DNA of 64,000 nucleotides from Plectranthus barbatus (Eukaryota; Streptophyta; Magnoliopsida; Lamiales; Lamiaceae), in contig JAPKLW010000944.1 of assembly GCA_026898455.1 (NCBI GenBank), positions 183,847 to 247,846 of the forward strand, given 5' to 3'. A program made the position numbers and the translations under genes. The notes below the pieces were generated by a model. The model was given only the letters and a program-made list of their open reading frames with translations. It was not told the origin of the DNA and did no database searches. This document shows positions 1 through 12,478 of the stretch, piece by piece (the stretch's first letter is position 1; the number at the start of each line of letters is the position of its first letter).

Positions 1-2
1 AT

Positions 3-551
3 GTGGAATCACTCATCCAGCTCATAGATGAGTACACATTAATGGGTGGTCAAATTGACAATGATGTCAAAATTGACTTGATACTCAACACGTTACCAAA
101 GTCATTCGATGACTTCAGAATTTCTGTTGAGAAAAACAAGAGTGAGTATACTGTTCACAGTCTGCTCAAGGATCTTGTATCAACAGAAGCTTCTTCAGTC
201 TTTTCTGTGAGTCACTCTGATTTGCTTCCGGGTCGAAAGAGTGATGTCAAAGAAAAGAGGAATGAAGGAAGCAGTGGGAGTAGTCTTGTCTTATCAGTTC
301 ATTCCAGATCTCTTGCTAAAAGTTCTTCTAAATCGTGTCGTAATGACATGAAGAAAAAGAATAGTAAAGGAGAGAACAAAGGAAAGAAAGATAACAAGAA
401 GGACAAATGTTTCAAGTGTGGCAAGAAGGGTCACTGGAAAGTAAATTGTCCAAGTTTGATAACTAAGGGACAAGGTACGTCATCTTTTGCATTGCTTGTT
501 GAAACATGTTTAGTATCGGTTTTCTACCCTTTAGTGGGTAGTGGTAACTGA
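3..551 (+). pseudogene. Copia gag fragment (UBN2 C-terminal part plus CCHC zinc knuckle)
   Basis: This is the C-terminal part of a Ty1/copia Gag, cut by the window edge, so its apparent first residue is not a real start. The early part (LIDEYTLMGGQI...ILNTLPKSF) is the conserved end of the UBN2 gag domain. A serine- and lysine-rich linker follows, then a retroviral-type zinc knuckle C-X2-C-X4-H-X4-C with C136, C139, H144 and C149 (CFKCGKKGHWKVNC). Gag packages the element RNA through this knuckle. The frame closes soon after the knuckle, with no protease in phase. Confidence 0.85.
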
Positions 552-2880
552 GGTCACTAATCGTGTTTGCTACACTATGCAGGGAATCAAGCTTAAGGCT
601 TGAAGATGGCGGGATTACCATCTCCAAGATTGATGCTGGAAGTTGCTACTTCAGCTGATGGAGATTTTACTTTGAGTTTAAGTTAAAAACTCTGTTTTAA
701 TTCAAGTTTCTGAAGAGATGTTGTTTTGGTTTTGATAAACATATCTTTCATCTATTGTAATGGATTATCAGTTATTCGATAGAGTTTATCTATCATGAAT
801 GAATAACAGTGTTTTCCATTATAGATGATTATCTCTTCATTACTTGATTACATAAACTATCAGTGCTCTAAGGTATAATTTAAAAGAATCTCTATAGAGA
901 TAGGTTACATCAGTCTAAGTAGTTTTAAGTAATTCATGGAATTATGGATTCAATCCAAGTGTTCCTAGGAATGATACTTATGACAACTACTTAGAGGTAT
1001 AAGATGTTAACCAAGGCCTTTTAATAGGCGAGTATATCTATAGATTATTTCGTGTTTGCTCTGGTTTGCTGGTTTGAGTCTACTTCCGCAGTTGCCTTAA
1101 CAGGCATTGATACTGTAATCATTTAAGATTTGGATATGTTTATCTAATTCACTACAAGTCTTAGTCTCTTGCTTTAATCAAGAGCGTTCAAGACTAAGGT
1201 AGAGAATAAGTTAAACAAGACCGTAAAAACATTATGGTTTATTCATAATGGTGTATCTTAAGTGATGGGTTTTTACAGTATCTGGCAGAGCAAAGGGATT
1301 GCATCCCAGTTAACTACACCTATTATCCCTCGATTGGGGTGGTGTAGGTAAAACGAAATAAGATTCTTTAAAAGTTTATAAGTTATGCCAGCCTTGCCAA
1401 ATTTTCGTTTTGGGAACAGCGCCAAAAGCAGTTATATGTTTGCTTAATCTAGTGTCTTCTAAATCAGTTCCAAATACCCTAGCAGACCTTGACTCTGTCA
1501 AAAGGGCAATGATGGGTAATTCGGTTGTCAAACTGATATATGAAACTGATTGTTTAGAAGAAAAGTTTTAAGCTAGTACTGCTTTGTGGGCTATTCCAGG
1601 TAAACGAAAAAGATGGTTGCATTGTGTATCCTAAGTACAAGCAAGTTGTATAGGATGCAACCATGAATCCAAGTGTGAGATTGTTCTCTAAAGTTTTAGA
1701 GAAGACAATTCAAATCCATCAGGAAATACCCCGTGGCATATTGAGCATACCTTGGAAGGTATGGTACCAATTGTACGGTCACCTGTGTAAGGTATAAACC
1801 ACAAATTAATGCACCATTAACTGACAACATAAAAAGAGCATCATTGCAGTGGGAGGTTGCCTTAACAGGCTAAAAGGTACTGGTTCGTGGAAACAGTCTC
1901 TGGACATGTTCCCAGCTTAACGAACAACATCGTACTTATCCCTTAAAGCGCAACGAAGCTGTTAAGACAAACGATGTGGCTTAAATGACGTCAAGTCATG
2001 GATTCAAGAATGAATCAGTAAAAGTTATGGTTGTCTATCAGGATCAGTGATTGCCAAATAGCTTACCAGCTATAAGCAACTGATTGATATACAAGAAAAA
2101 TGATCGAATGGTAACCTAGTGTCTAGGTTAGTGAGTAAGGTATGTTTCACAACAGGACTTTCTCACTGGTTGCAACTGTTAAACCCATTCGAATTCTTTT
2201 AACCATAACAGCACATATGAATCTAAATATCTGGAAGATAGATGATGTCATCCGTATTTTATAAACGGGTACCTTGATAAAAGGTGACGACATCTGTATG
2301 CAACAACCAGATAAAGTTATGTGCAAAGCATCATGTCTGGAAGCCAATGTAGTTCAAGTATAAACTTAAGGGAGCTTCAAAGTCATGAAACAGACATTTC
2401 GATATTGTCTATCGAGAATGACAGTTTCATGTACCAGTTATGTGTCAGCGGAAGCGTGGTTTTCCTTGAACATCATGTAGATGGTATTTCTCATTCGGAA
2501 ACGGTGTGGAGGTATTGTCAGGCATGAAGGATGGTTATCCGAACAGTTTCAGAAGTAGGACTTATGAGATCTTGGAACATCTTTTGAGTTAAAGTCTTGT
2601 GCTGTCACAATAAAAGGATGTTCAGGTATCTCAAGTCGCTTAAATTGATTCTGTGGGAGTCGTTCATAGTAAGAAAGATTGTTGTCTTTCTATATTGTAA
2701 ATGAACGAAGTTAGATATCTGTACTGCTATAAGCATGTTAAACAGATATCAGTTCAACTCTGGATAGGCTTATTGGTTAATGAATGAGCCTTGTGAGTTG
2801 AATGGCATCGGATATCCAGGAGGATCATAAGGAAAGGATATTGACCTTTAACTATGTATTGGCCTTGGAGGAGGAGTTAT
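552..2880 (+). other. Degenerate internal region of the copia element
   Basis: No long frame or intact domain is visible. By position this should be protease, integrase and RT, but stops and indels have removed the signal. A few short frames (for example near 2147-2527) are not conserved with anything I recognise and I do not call them genes. Confidence 0.5.
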
Positions 2881-3228
2881 AGGAATCTAACACAGAAGTG
2901 TGTTGTGGATTCCGGTATGAAGGCTGAGTTTTTGTCAGCTTCATTAGCTTCGCAAGAAGCAGTATAGCTCCAAAGCCATCCTCTAGAGGTGTGTGTTCTG
3001 AGTTTGCCTAATTAAATCACAAGGAATTGTGATTATGTTGGTGCAATGACAAACTCAAAGGAACCCAAGACTCACAAGGTGGTGAAACACATAGGATGTG
3101 TGGAATCACATCATACGAGAAATCGTGACAAGAGGTGACGTGAATGCAGTGGGAGTGATTGACAGTATAGACACACTTAATACTTTGGTAAAGCAATGGT
3201 ATTATGCTTTAAGTATAAGTGGGAGATT
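2881..3228 (+). pseudogene. RNase H end of copia pol, degraded
   Basis: Near 2900 the reading recalls the copia RNase H block with an aspartate-serine-glycine turn and an AEF...ASLASQEA-like string. Near 3050-3160 comes a K-E-P-K-T-H...H-I-R block, followed by HHIIREIVTRGDV-like residues in a shifted frame (WNHIIREIVTRGDV from 3098). This is the usual end of copia pol (the HxxIRE motif precedes the stop). Frameshifts and stops break it. The PPT and LTR follow directly, which supports the assignment. Confidence 0.65.
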
Positions 3229-4598
3229 GTTGGGATTGTATACTGAAAGCATATATGATAAGTGTTTTGTACACTTGTCTTCATATATGTGTTGCCACAA
3301 CAATGCTCGCTGTCTGATAGAACAAACATACAACAAACCATAATATCCTATTATCTCGCCTATAGGGATGATCATATGGTGTGTAGGAGATCACAGAGGA
3401 TCATATGAATCGTTTGACCTAGCGAGATATAAACAGTATCACAGCTGAGACGGTCCCTGGATAGGCTGTTGGTCTAAGCTGCGGCACATCGGTTCATAAG
3501 TGGGCTTATCCTAGCTACTTGATGTGTCGGTACATGGTTATGTATTGATGGGATCAACAGTGGGATGCGCCATTCTCATTGACATATGAATGAGCCAGAT
3601 CCCTAACATACTTCCTATGATCTTAAACCTAACTGAAGGATAAGGGGCACACACAAATTGACCGCACTTTGATTTACCATGGTGGCGAGTCTTACATGTA
3701 CTCTTATACCCGTAGTTTGGGTGTTGGCAATTTTTGTGTGGCCTGCTTAGTCTGGACGTTTAGGTAAGCATATCCGTTTCAGGATGGTGACATTCCCTGA
3801 GGAGCTCACAAGGTTCATTATGCTAAACCCTGCAGGTTGAATTATTTAATTCAGGCATAAGTGAAAAAGGGTGAGTGGCATTACTAAGGAAATAAGAGAT
3901 TAATTAATTGTGGCTGATTGTCATAAGCCAAATTAATTAATTAATGTCTAAAACCTTAAATATGTGGATCATGTTAGTTTGGTGCAACCCGTTCCTAATA
4001 ACGTGGTAATAAAGGGGCGAGTCAGCATTGTTACCGTGGTGAAGGTTAAAACAATGTTTTATTAATAAATTATGTTCCGGGTTGAACAAGGAAGGATTAA
4101 TTAATAAAGAGGGCCCACTTTATTATTTGCATCTGATCCCTGGTCTGCCCCATTAATTGCTCACAGCCCATTAGGGTTAGGGTTTCTCAAAACCCTAACA
4201 CTATATAAGGCCTTCTCTCCATCAGATCAAGTTAGACTTTCAGTGTAATCAGAAAAAGGGGAGAGACGGCGGCGGCTATCCGGAAGGGGAGGAACTTGAT
4301 CGATTTCTCCAGATCTCGGATTCAACTTGGTAGATAATCCTCACCAGATTTCCAAGGAGCAAGGGAACAGATCAGAAGATCAGATCTGTAGGAACAACTG
4401 TTCATCGCCGGTGTTCAGATTCAGATCCAGATCTATTTCATCGTTATTGGCTCCGATCTAGATCTATAGATCAAACGGTGAAATCAGGTATTCTCTAAAT
4501 CCATCCTCTGCAATTAATATTGTAGGAGCATGCATAGGATCGCATGATTTATTTAATTGAAATTTGTTCCTGGTAACCTAAGAACGATCCTTGGCAAG
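3229..4598 (+). repeat. 3' LTR of the decayed copia element
   Basis: It begins TGTTGGGATTGTATAC after a PPT-like purine run. The LTR at 44733-46693 shares long stretches with it: the opening, the block around 3397 (atatgaatcgtttgacctag) and the AATTAATT-rich middle. The right edge is approximate. It contains a TATA box at 4202. Confidence 0.65.
4202..4208 (+). promoter_or_regulatory. TATA box of the LTR promoter
   Basis: TATATAAG lies about 400 bp before the LTR end, followed by a C/T-rich leader and a purine-rich GGGGAGAGACGG tract. The related LTR has TATAAATA at the equivalent place (46264). This is the expected U3/R boundary position. Confidence 0.5.
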
Positions 4599-4605
4599 AA
4601 TTTAA

Positions 4606-5304
4606 TTAATGGCAACTCGTGTTGTCCATCGTAGACTCAAACCCTACAATTTGACCATCTTGATCTATCTTCATTTGGCATTCTTCGATTAGCTGCATTT
4701 CAATAGCTTTTGTTTCCTCCAGACTGTGAGTTTTGCCCGCGATCACATTGATGTTGTCGGGCATGCCACTCTTCATCCGTGAGACGTAAACAATCAGCAG
4801 GGATTGCATTGTCGAGTTCGTTGTATTCTTCCACAACCAAGAGTTGACCAATCAACTCTTCAATGGTCATGGTTTGGCTTCTCGCACACGATTACTCGCT
4901 ACGCGCATGGTTTCGAGGGTTTCCCATGCATCTTTGGCTGTTTCTTTAACACTAATCATGCAAATCAACTTTGGCGGCACTTCTCTGGGAATTATTCACA
5001 TGGCATGTCTTTCATGTCGTTGGTTTCTTGGTCTTTCTTCGACTATATTTCATAGCTTGTAGATGTACCTTCATGAGGATTGCCCAATCTCATCATTCGA
5101 ACGAGTGAGAATAGGAAAGTTACATGTGTTCTCCAACTCTCGGTTAAGTTGAATGTTATAAGTTTGTTCTTTCCATGCTAATGCCATTGCTGTGATGTTT
5201 TGGATCGAACACCAAAACTGATAGCTACGTTGTACTTTGGATGAAACACTAAAGTTGATTGTTGCAGCTTGCCACAACAAAAACAATTGCTTTTCTTTTG
5301 TCAA
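4606..5304 (-). pseudogene. Copia gag (UBN2) fragment, minus strand, frameshifted
   Basis: Read on the minus strand, one frame gives KETAKDAWETLETMRVASNR followed by VREAK. A shifted frame gives MTIEELIGQLLVVEEY and RLTDEEWHAR. These match the order of the copia UBN2 gag domain (A-W-x-L, then the TxxEvigrL helix, then the tEEeW motif). At least two frameshifts separate the pieces, and there is no zinc knuckle or flanking pol. It abuts the LTR end at about 4598, so it is either the sequence the upstream element inserted into or a separate truncated copy. Confidence 0.6.
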
Positions 5305-6260
5305 ACATCCATCAACAATATACGGTGCCTCGCGGATAATTTAAGCACTATATTAAGCGAGTTTATAATTAGTGTCCACTGTAGAGTTAGAGAGATTTAC
5401 CATTAAATGTATTAAAAACTTATTAGCATATTACTCATGTATTGTACAAAAGTATTATATTTAATTAATAGACTAATTATATACGTGCATTGAATATTAT
5501 CTATGATTTTATCAAATTTATGTTGTTTTCAATAAGCATAGATTTATATAAAGTATTAAGATTAATCTTTGTGTACTGATTTATTATATGTTGTATTATT
5601 ATTATGAATTTATATTTTTATTCAACTATTTCTATATCTGCCACTACATATATAGTTGTATGTATAAAAATGGTTAGTAATTAAGATGAAACTAACATTA
5701 AAAATTTTGAAAAATATTTTTGAACACTACATTTTGTTATATGCCACTTCAGCGTCATTGAATTTATAAATTAAAGTCTAAGTTGTTGGATTTACAAAAT
5801 TAACTTCATAAGATATGACATATTTCTCGTAAAACAACAGCATATAAGCGTCCATCACTGAAAATAGGATTTTTCAAAAATAGACCGACTTGTTTCAATA
5901 ATTGACCTGACTTTTATTAATTGTCATTACTTTCTATAAGAGAGTTAAATGATGTTAGTTGAGGTTCGATTTTGAATGGATCAGAGCCCTTAGAATCCTA
6001 GTTAGAAGAGATGATAGATAAGCAATAATAACGAAAATGAATGTATATAGGTAAGCAAAAATTCATGCAAAACAAAGGAAAAATTGAGTGTTTATTAATT
6101 CGACATTTTTGACTGAGTTTCAACTAAGCTAGAGCATGAAAATGTTGATACAAAAAATGAGTCGGGACTTCCCTTTTATAGACATATATTACAATAAATT
6201 TGGGCCTAGCTAACCTTAGCCCACAATGATGATCACCCCTAGTTTTTCGAAATTGACCCC
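5305..6260. other. AT-rich spacer, no feature recognised
   Basis: AT-rich sequence with poly-A/T runs and no long frames. I see no inverted termini or repeats worth naming. Confidence 0.4.
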
Positions 6261-7560
6261 AAAAGTCTCAAGGTCGGTTAGGACTAATATGGCCTCCAGA
6301 TGACAACCCGGTATTTATGCAATAACCTTGCCTTTTCCAGAATGTATTTGGGATTGATGGAGAGGTCGGGGTCGACCCATAATGGGGTCGATATAGAGGC
6401 CAGGATCGATAGGTACTGAGGTCGATGTAGAGGTCGGGGTCGATGTAGAACCCGGACCTTGGGTCAGCAGGTATGCTAGGGTAGGCTTGGCTTGACTTCT
6501 GGGCTGTTAGTTGTTGGGTCATATCCCTCTAGTATCTATTTTATGAGCGCAAGTTGGTCTCGATCTGATTGGGCCACTTAGGCCTGATTTCAACAATAGC
6601 CCATTTGGCTTCAAAGCAATATTCAAGATATCGATCGAAGCTAAAAGATGTAGCCATATTTTGATCAAAGTGCGGAATCTTGGGATACCCAAGGCATTCA
6701 TTAGGGCCCTAGATGCGTTCCCAAAGGTTTGCTTATGAATATGGAAGGTTAAGTGGACCATGGGTTGTCTCAATTTATACCGCCACCCCTAGGGGGCATT
6801 CACGTATATTGGTGTCGGGTGGTTTCTGGAAAATTATTGCCGAGGGCTTATGCATGGTTCTGAAATTCATGTGGTTTATTAGAATCATCTCGGGAAATGT
6901 TCTTTTTCTTGGGAGTGGTGCACTCAGGTGTGCATTTTGATAACTTCGGGGAGTTTTGTGGAGCAGTCCGTAGCGATCATGGTGTCTGGGGACTCTTAGG
7001 GACGTCTTGGAGGCTTTCGCAGGTCTCATTACACTTGTCCCGGCCGAATAGGCTCCACTAATATTTGTGAACTTTTTGCTCTACCATTTTGGCTTTGACA
7101 CGAGGGGTTGATTTTGGCCCTGTAGTAGGGTTCGATGGTTGGTGTAGGACCCAAATATTGGTTTGATGTCCACACTGTGGTTGATTTTACGAGGTCAGTT
7201 TTGCCACTTAAATGAATGATAGTTCCGTAAATACTCGATTTTTTAGGGGCAGTTATGGAAGCTGAACAGTTTCTTGTTTTTAATGTTTGTCTTTTGCCCT
7301 CTCACTTCTTGCTTTCTCATTTCTTCTTCAGCATTTCTTCAAGACAACTGCTGGTAAAATCTTCATCGCTCATTGATTCCATTTGTCGTTCGTTTCTTCA
7401 GGTTGATTTTCCTGATTATTTTGTGTGATTGCATTAGTTGTTGTTTGTTATCGCTGTGGTTTATGGTCGATTTTGAGGCCGGTGTTTCTATCTTCCTTTG
7501 CCTTTTGGTCTTTAACGCTCTTGATGTTTAGTTTCTATATAGCATTCAACAGCAAACATA
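6261..7560. other. Unassigned region with short GGTCGAT-type tandem repeats
   Basis: Between about 6358 and 6460 the words GGTCGGGGTCGA, GGGGTCGATATAGAGG and AGGTCGATGTAGAGG recur as imperfect 15-25 bp tandem units. The rest (6460-7400) is less AT-rich than its surroundings but has only short frames on both strands, none recognised. It could be a decayed LTR or the upstream region of the transposon gene remnant that follows. Confidence 0.3.
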
Positions 7561-7567
7561 ATTCAAA

Positions 7568-8842
7568 ATGGTGGAAGAAAATTTCGAAGAAAGATTCGAA
7601 GCTCAAGCTGCCACTATTGCTCTATTGCAAGCTCAAGTGGATGCACGCCGTCGGAACAATGAAACAACAGAAAGTCCCAGAAATATACCTGATAGGGGCA
7701 ACAATATTATTTCAACCTGCAGTGCTCAAAGTTCAAATGGATTTCGGGTAATTTTTCTTGAAGGATATTTAATTTGCATGTTTAGAATTTGATTTTCGTT
7801 TTTAATTCTATTCCTTTAGTTCTTTTCTTATTTAGACTTGAGTTTTATAGTCATTATATTAGTTATACATGCATATTTAATTTCTCTACCTTAAATTTTG
7901 TCTTTGTTATATCTTTAGTGACGTGATGCAATTAGACATAAAATTTAATGAGATATGATTGCATAATTGATATGTAATATGAGAACTAAATGATTTGGAC
8001 TCCTAGATTTTGTTTTTAAAGTTGGTGCATAAGTTGGACAAGCACGGGTGATCTTTTAACATAATGAAAGAATTATATGCTATTGAAATATCTTTTCTTC
8101 GATTCTCTATGTTAAGGTTGTCGTTTTTCATTCATGGATGTTTGAATGTTTCTTTACATCACTTTGCAGCTATTTGAATAATTTTGCCTTCCCATTTGAT
8201 GAGTATTTATCTATCTACAACATAAGTACCTTCTAGGTTTTACTTTGGCTGTTGGATACAATTGAGTATGAATTTCTGCTGCAGATTGAGGGTTGAGTGG
8301 AAGTTGAATCTGCTCAGTCATATTTCTTAACCTTTCTTTTTCAAAATTTTAGATTGCAAGTTTGCTGAGAACTTGAAATTGATATTTTTGTACTTGTTTC
8401 AATTGCATTTAGATGTTTATGCAAACTCTAGACAAACCATAATTTGCTTTGTATGCTATTTTGTTTTACTTTTTTGCTTTGCTAGTTTTAATACGTGTCA
8501 AATTATTGAATGATGCAGTTTCATGAAAGATTGTGCATAATAGTAGTTCTTGAATTTAATGTGATTTTTAATAACTTAATGTCTCTTCATCAGGTGGGGT
8601 GTGAGGTACTCCTCAAGAGTTTTTTTGATGTAAACAAAAATATAGCAAGAGGATATATCAGTAGTATGGATCCATTAGTTGTTCTTCATGGGTGTCCTTT
8701 AGGACCAAATTGGTTTGAAGTGGAAGTAAAAACTATAATTGATGGTGATGAGCCCTTGATCTGACCATTCTATCCATTAGAGACCATTCAAGATGTACTT
8801 GGTGCAAGTATCGTTTGGCCTAAACATTTGGTTAAAAAATAA
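7568..8842 (+). pseudogene. Two-exon remnant of a transposon-type gene with a DUF8039-like domain
   Basis: Exon 1 (about 7568-7747) encodes a short helical, glutamine/alanine-rich N-terminus (EERFEAQAATIALLQAQVDA), ending at a GT donor after CGG. A CAG acceptor at 8591-8593 opens exon 2 in the same phase. Exon 2 reads VGCEVLLKSF, then GCPLGPNWFEVEV, then (past an in-frame TGA at 8762-8764) ETIQDVLGASIVWPKHLV, with a stop at 8840-8842. The PLGPxxFxVxV...L.eAig..I.WPk pattern resembles the DUF8039 domain of plant CACTA/Ulp1-type transposon proteins. That match is from memory, not from a search. The TGA suggests decay. The intron is about 850 bp. Confidence 0.45.
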
Positions 8843-9167
8843 TTTTATTATGCATTTTCATTTTAGTTTGAGCAAGCTAGGTTTCTTATTATTCAATGTT
8901 AATTATTGAGCAGTTATATGTTTATTTTTGTTTTCTTAACAGGTTTCGGCTTACTATGAGGAATGATGAAGACAATTTATTTCGTTTAGTAGTGTTCCAT
9001 TCAATATACTGAATTACAATTTCTCTTGTTATATTAACTTCAGTTTAGTAGTCATATTTATATGTACTTCTTTGTTTTGGGGAGTTATTGATTGATCAAT
9101 AAGTTTAGAATGCATCAGATTAGTGTTTTGCGACTTGATGATCATTTGTTTAGGTTAATTGAAGTTA
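8843..9167. other. AT-rich spacer before the CACTA-like element
   Basis: No gene or repeat recognised. It contains ttaggttaattgaag just left of the CACTA-like terminus, and the same 15 bases recur just right of it. Confidence 0.4.
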
Positions 9168-9654
9168 CACTACAAAAAAAAATGGTCTATAATGGCGACA
9201 AAAATTATCACTATAAATATGAATTTTGTCACTGTAGCATCTTAGTGACAATATTATGTGTCGTCGCTATGTCGTGGCTACTGAATAGTGGCTAAAGGGT
9301 TTAGCGACGAACTACAATAGTCGTCACTATTGCTCTATTTTATTGTGACTCCAATTTTCATCACTAATTCACTATTAATTAGTTACAAACTTTAATCGTC
9401 ACTAAAATGTTATGATATAGCCGCACAGATTGTTGTCACTAAATAAACATGTTTTAGTCACTATAATAATTATCACTAAAACTTTATAATATAGTAGCAA
9501 AAGTTGTCGTCACTAAAATATCATTATATAGTTACACATAAGTGTTGTCACTAAATAAACATCTTTTAGCCACAACACTAATTATCACAAAAACTTTGAA
9601 TTTAGTAGCAAAAATTGTCGTCACTAAAAAACCTAGCCATAGTTGACCAGATCA

Positions 9655-9915
9655 TCTGAACCCACCTACACCGTACCTAACCGTCGGTCGAGCCACCACT
9701 GAGCCGCAATGCCTTGAACCGCACCCAACCGTTGCATCGCACCTAACCCGCCAACATCGAGCCACAGCTAACCAACCGCACCACACCCAACCATTGAACC
9801 GCATCCAGCCTACCACCACCGAGCCACAACCAACCATCGACTGAATCCACCGGCATCGTGTCGCACCACGAGCAATTAGGACCACCGAGCCATCATCGCA
9901 CCGCACCGCACCTAT
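9655..9915. repeat. GC-richer imperfect tandem repeat inside the CACTA-like element
   Basis: Words such as CCGCACCCAACC, GAGCCAC and ACCACCGAGCCA recur every 20-40 bp. This is the only GC-rich patch in an AT-rich element. The minus-strand open frame here is a low-complexity W/G/R string and I do not regard it as a protein. Confidence 0.45.
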
Positions 9916-11514
9916 GAATAATCAGGTGCCCTGCACATAGTCATATAAAAAATTAATATTTAGTGCTTCCAACAGGATTCAAACCTTTTACCTCTTAATT
10001 TAATCATTTATATCTATCCACTGCACCAAGTGATTAATTATTAATATTTTGGATAGTTAATATATGTAAGGTAATAGTGTCTATCTATCTCAACTTAATA
10101 AATTTATGGAATCTATTTCTCTTTATAATTTTAAATCTTGACAAACTTATAAATTAAAAAATTACTACCACATCAGCGAATTCTAAAAATAAAAGTAAAA
10201 TGTAAATATTGATAAAATGAAGTTTTATACAATTTTATATTAAAAAACTACTACACAATATTCACTTTTACTTCATTATTTAGAATTTGTCGAAGTGATA
10301 GTAGTTTTTTAATTTATAAGATTACTAATAATTAAATTTGAATAAAAAATAAGTTTTAATAAAAAAAAACTTATAACGTAAGATTTTAATTTATATTAAA
10401 CATAAATTTTTCATAATTATGTAATTAAAATTATAATTTAACTAAACAATTTAAATTTACGCATTATTTTATTTTTTGAAAATAATTAACTCATTAAAAA
10501 TTCAATAATCTTAATTAATTGTGTGTTTTTATTTAAATACATAATTAAAGTTTTAATTCAATCTGAATTTTAGCTTAATTACACATCTTGAATCTTATCA
10601 CCTTTAAATAGAATAATTTTTAATATAGTAACAAAATCTTTAATCATATTTTAAATGTTTTTAAATGTAATTTTTTATTAATATTTATTACTTATATACA
10701 AATATTTATATAATTTAATTACTTAAATATATAAAGTCAATATTCAACTATTATTTAATTGCCACATCAAGAATTTTGTTTAATATGGGTAAATATCATA
10801 ATAGTCTTAACCAAAAATGTAATAAAATCTTAGCAGTGTTAAGTTGGTGGGGATCAAATTACTTAATAAAATATAATGTAGTATATAATTTCATATATTT
10901 GGAAGTATATAATAGAATTTCATAAAATTTAAAAGTTTTAGATAATACGTAACCAAAAGCAAATTGATGGTTCATAAAAATTATTACTAATGAAATAGTG
11001 GAGTTTATTAAATTTTGAAATTTTATTAAAACATAATAAAAAAATATTATTATTGTCAAATTCAGTTATAATATATTAAATTATCATTATTTATAATTTA
11101 TTGTGATAAATTTGGTTATCGTCACTATAAATTGATTTAGCAACAAAATAAATTATTGTCACTGACTTTAGTGACAGTAAATACTAACAACATATAAAAT
11201 TGTCACAAATTGAAAAATATTGTGATGAAAAAATTAATTGTAGCTAAAATAGTATTTTTTAGTTACAAAAAATTTATTGTCACTAATATTAGTGACAATA
11301 AATATTGACAACTTATGAAATTGTCACAAATCATATTTTTTGTGACAAGAAAATTTATTGTTGCAGTAGATATATATTTAGTAACAAAAATATTATTATC
11401 ACTAACTTTAGTGACAATAAATATTCGCAACTAATAAAATTGTCACAACTCATATTTGTTGTGACAAAAGAATTTATTGTTGCTATAAATATATGTTAAG
11501 TCACAAAAATATTA

Positions 11515-12304
11515 GGGTAAATAGGGAAAAATACCCTAAACTATTGACGTTTTCTGAAAAATACCCCAATCTATTTACATAAGTTAAAAATACCCTAATC
11601 TTTACTTTTATTTATGAATTATACCCTGATCTATTAATATTTTGGGAAAATACTCCAATGTATTATTATTAGTTAAAAATACCCTAATTTTTAATTTCGC
11701 TTACGAATTATACCAAAATGAGAAATATATTGTCTCTCACAAAGATGGCAGTCAAAACAACTATCTTCGTCCATGTTAAATTTAATGTATTAAACAATCA
11801 ATATTTGCTATATATTCTAAAAAGTATTTAAATTTCATGTTCTACTATTTCCTTCGGTTGGTATAACATCCAATCCAAAACATAGGCGTATACATTTCGA
11901 TACAAAATCACACGAAAAAAATAAGGAATTCAAGATATCGAAAGAAAAAAAAAGCATAACATGAAGTTTTAAAAACTTTTCTAAAGATAAACGCGTTTAA
12001 ATATATATAGCAAATATTGATTGTTTAGTACATTAAATTTAACACGAACGGTGATAGTAATTTAGACTGTCATTTTTGTGTGAGCCAATAATATTTCTCG
12101 CTTTGGTATAATTCATAAACGAAATTAAAGATTAGGGTATTTTTAACTAATAATAATACATTGGGGTATTTTGCCAAAATATTAATAGATCATGGTATAA
12201 TTCATAAATAAAAGTAAAGATTAGAGTATTTTTAACTTATGAAAATAGAGTGGGGTATTTTTCCAAAAGTGTCAATAGTTTGGGATATTTTTCCCTATTT
12301 ACCC
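11515..12304. mobile_element. Mutator-like foldback MITE with 9-bp TSD
   Basis: Left end GGGTAAATAGGGAAAAATA and right end TTTTTCCCTATTTACCC are inverted. The complementarity runs for roughly 300 bp from each end, up to the AAATATTGATTG-type block near the centre, with mismatches. Both sides carry the 9-bp direct repeat AAAATATTA (11506-11514, 12305-12313), the size made by Mutator-like transposases. There is no coding capacity. Confidence 0.8.
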
Positions 12305-12478
12305 AAAATATTATTGCCACTAGCTTTACTGACAATAAATATCCGCAACTAATAAAATTGTCACAAATTGCATTTTTTGTGACAAAATACATAATTGTTA
12401 CTAAAAATGTGTTTTTAGCCACAAAAATTTAAGTGTCACTCACATTATTGTCACTACACGTAGTTTTTTTTTGTAGTG

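Larger units (their letters stand above)
1..4598 (+). mobile_element. Decayed Ty1/copia retrotransposon, 3' portion with 3' LTR
   Basis: The window opens inside a plus-strand copia element. A gag tail with a zinc knuckle is followed by about 2.3 kb with no long reading frame, a degraded RNase H end, a purine-rich PPT-like tract (agtgggagat, just before 3229), and then an LTR starting TGTTGGGATTG. The right LTR edge near 4598 is an estimate, made by aligning to the related LTR at 44733. The 5' LTR is outside the window, so no TSD can be checked. The many stops and the lost RT frames mark it as an old, dead copy. Confidence 0.75.
9168..12478. mobile_element. CACTA-like non-autonomous DNA transposon
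   Basis: The ends are CACTACAAAAAAA and TTTTTTTTGTAGTG, in perfect inverted register, flanked on both sides by the 3-bp repeat TTA (9165-9167 and 12479-12481). CACTA elements make 3-bp TSDs. Subterminal regions are packed with GTCACTAAA / TAGTGACAA words in both orientations (9190-9640 and 11085-11500, 12310-12460), as expected for CACTA transposase binding sites. There is no transposase frame, so it would depend on an autonomous relative. A Mutator-like MITE (11515-12304) is nested inside. Confidence 0.75.

Noticed and set aside
6268..7029. Overlapping 80-codon frames on both strands
   Set aside because: No motif, splice context or codon signal on either strand; partly produced by GGTCGAT repeats.
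9652..9906. 84-codon minus-strand frame inside the CACTA-like element
   Set aside because: A tryptophan/glycine/arginine-rich string from an imperfect tandem repeat, with no conserved motif.
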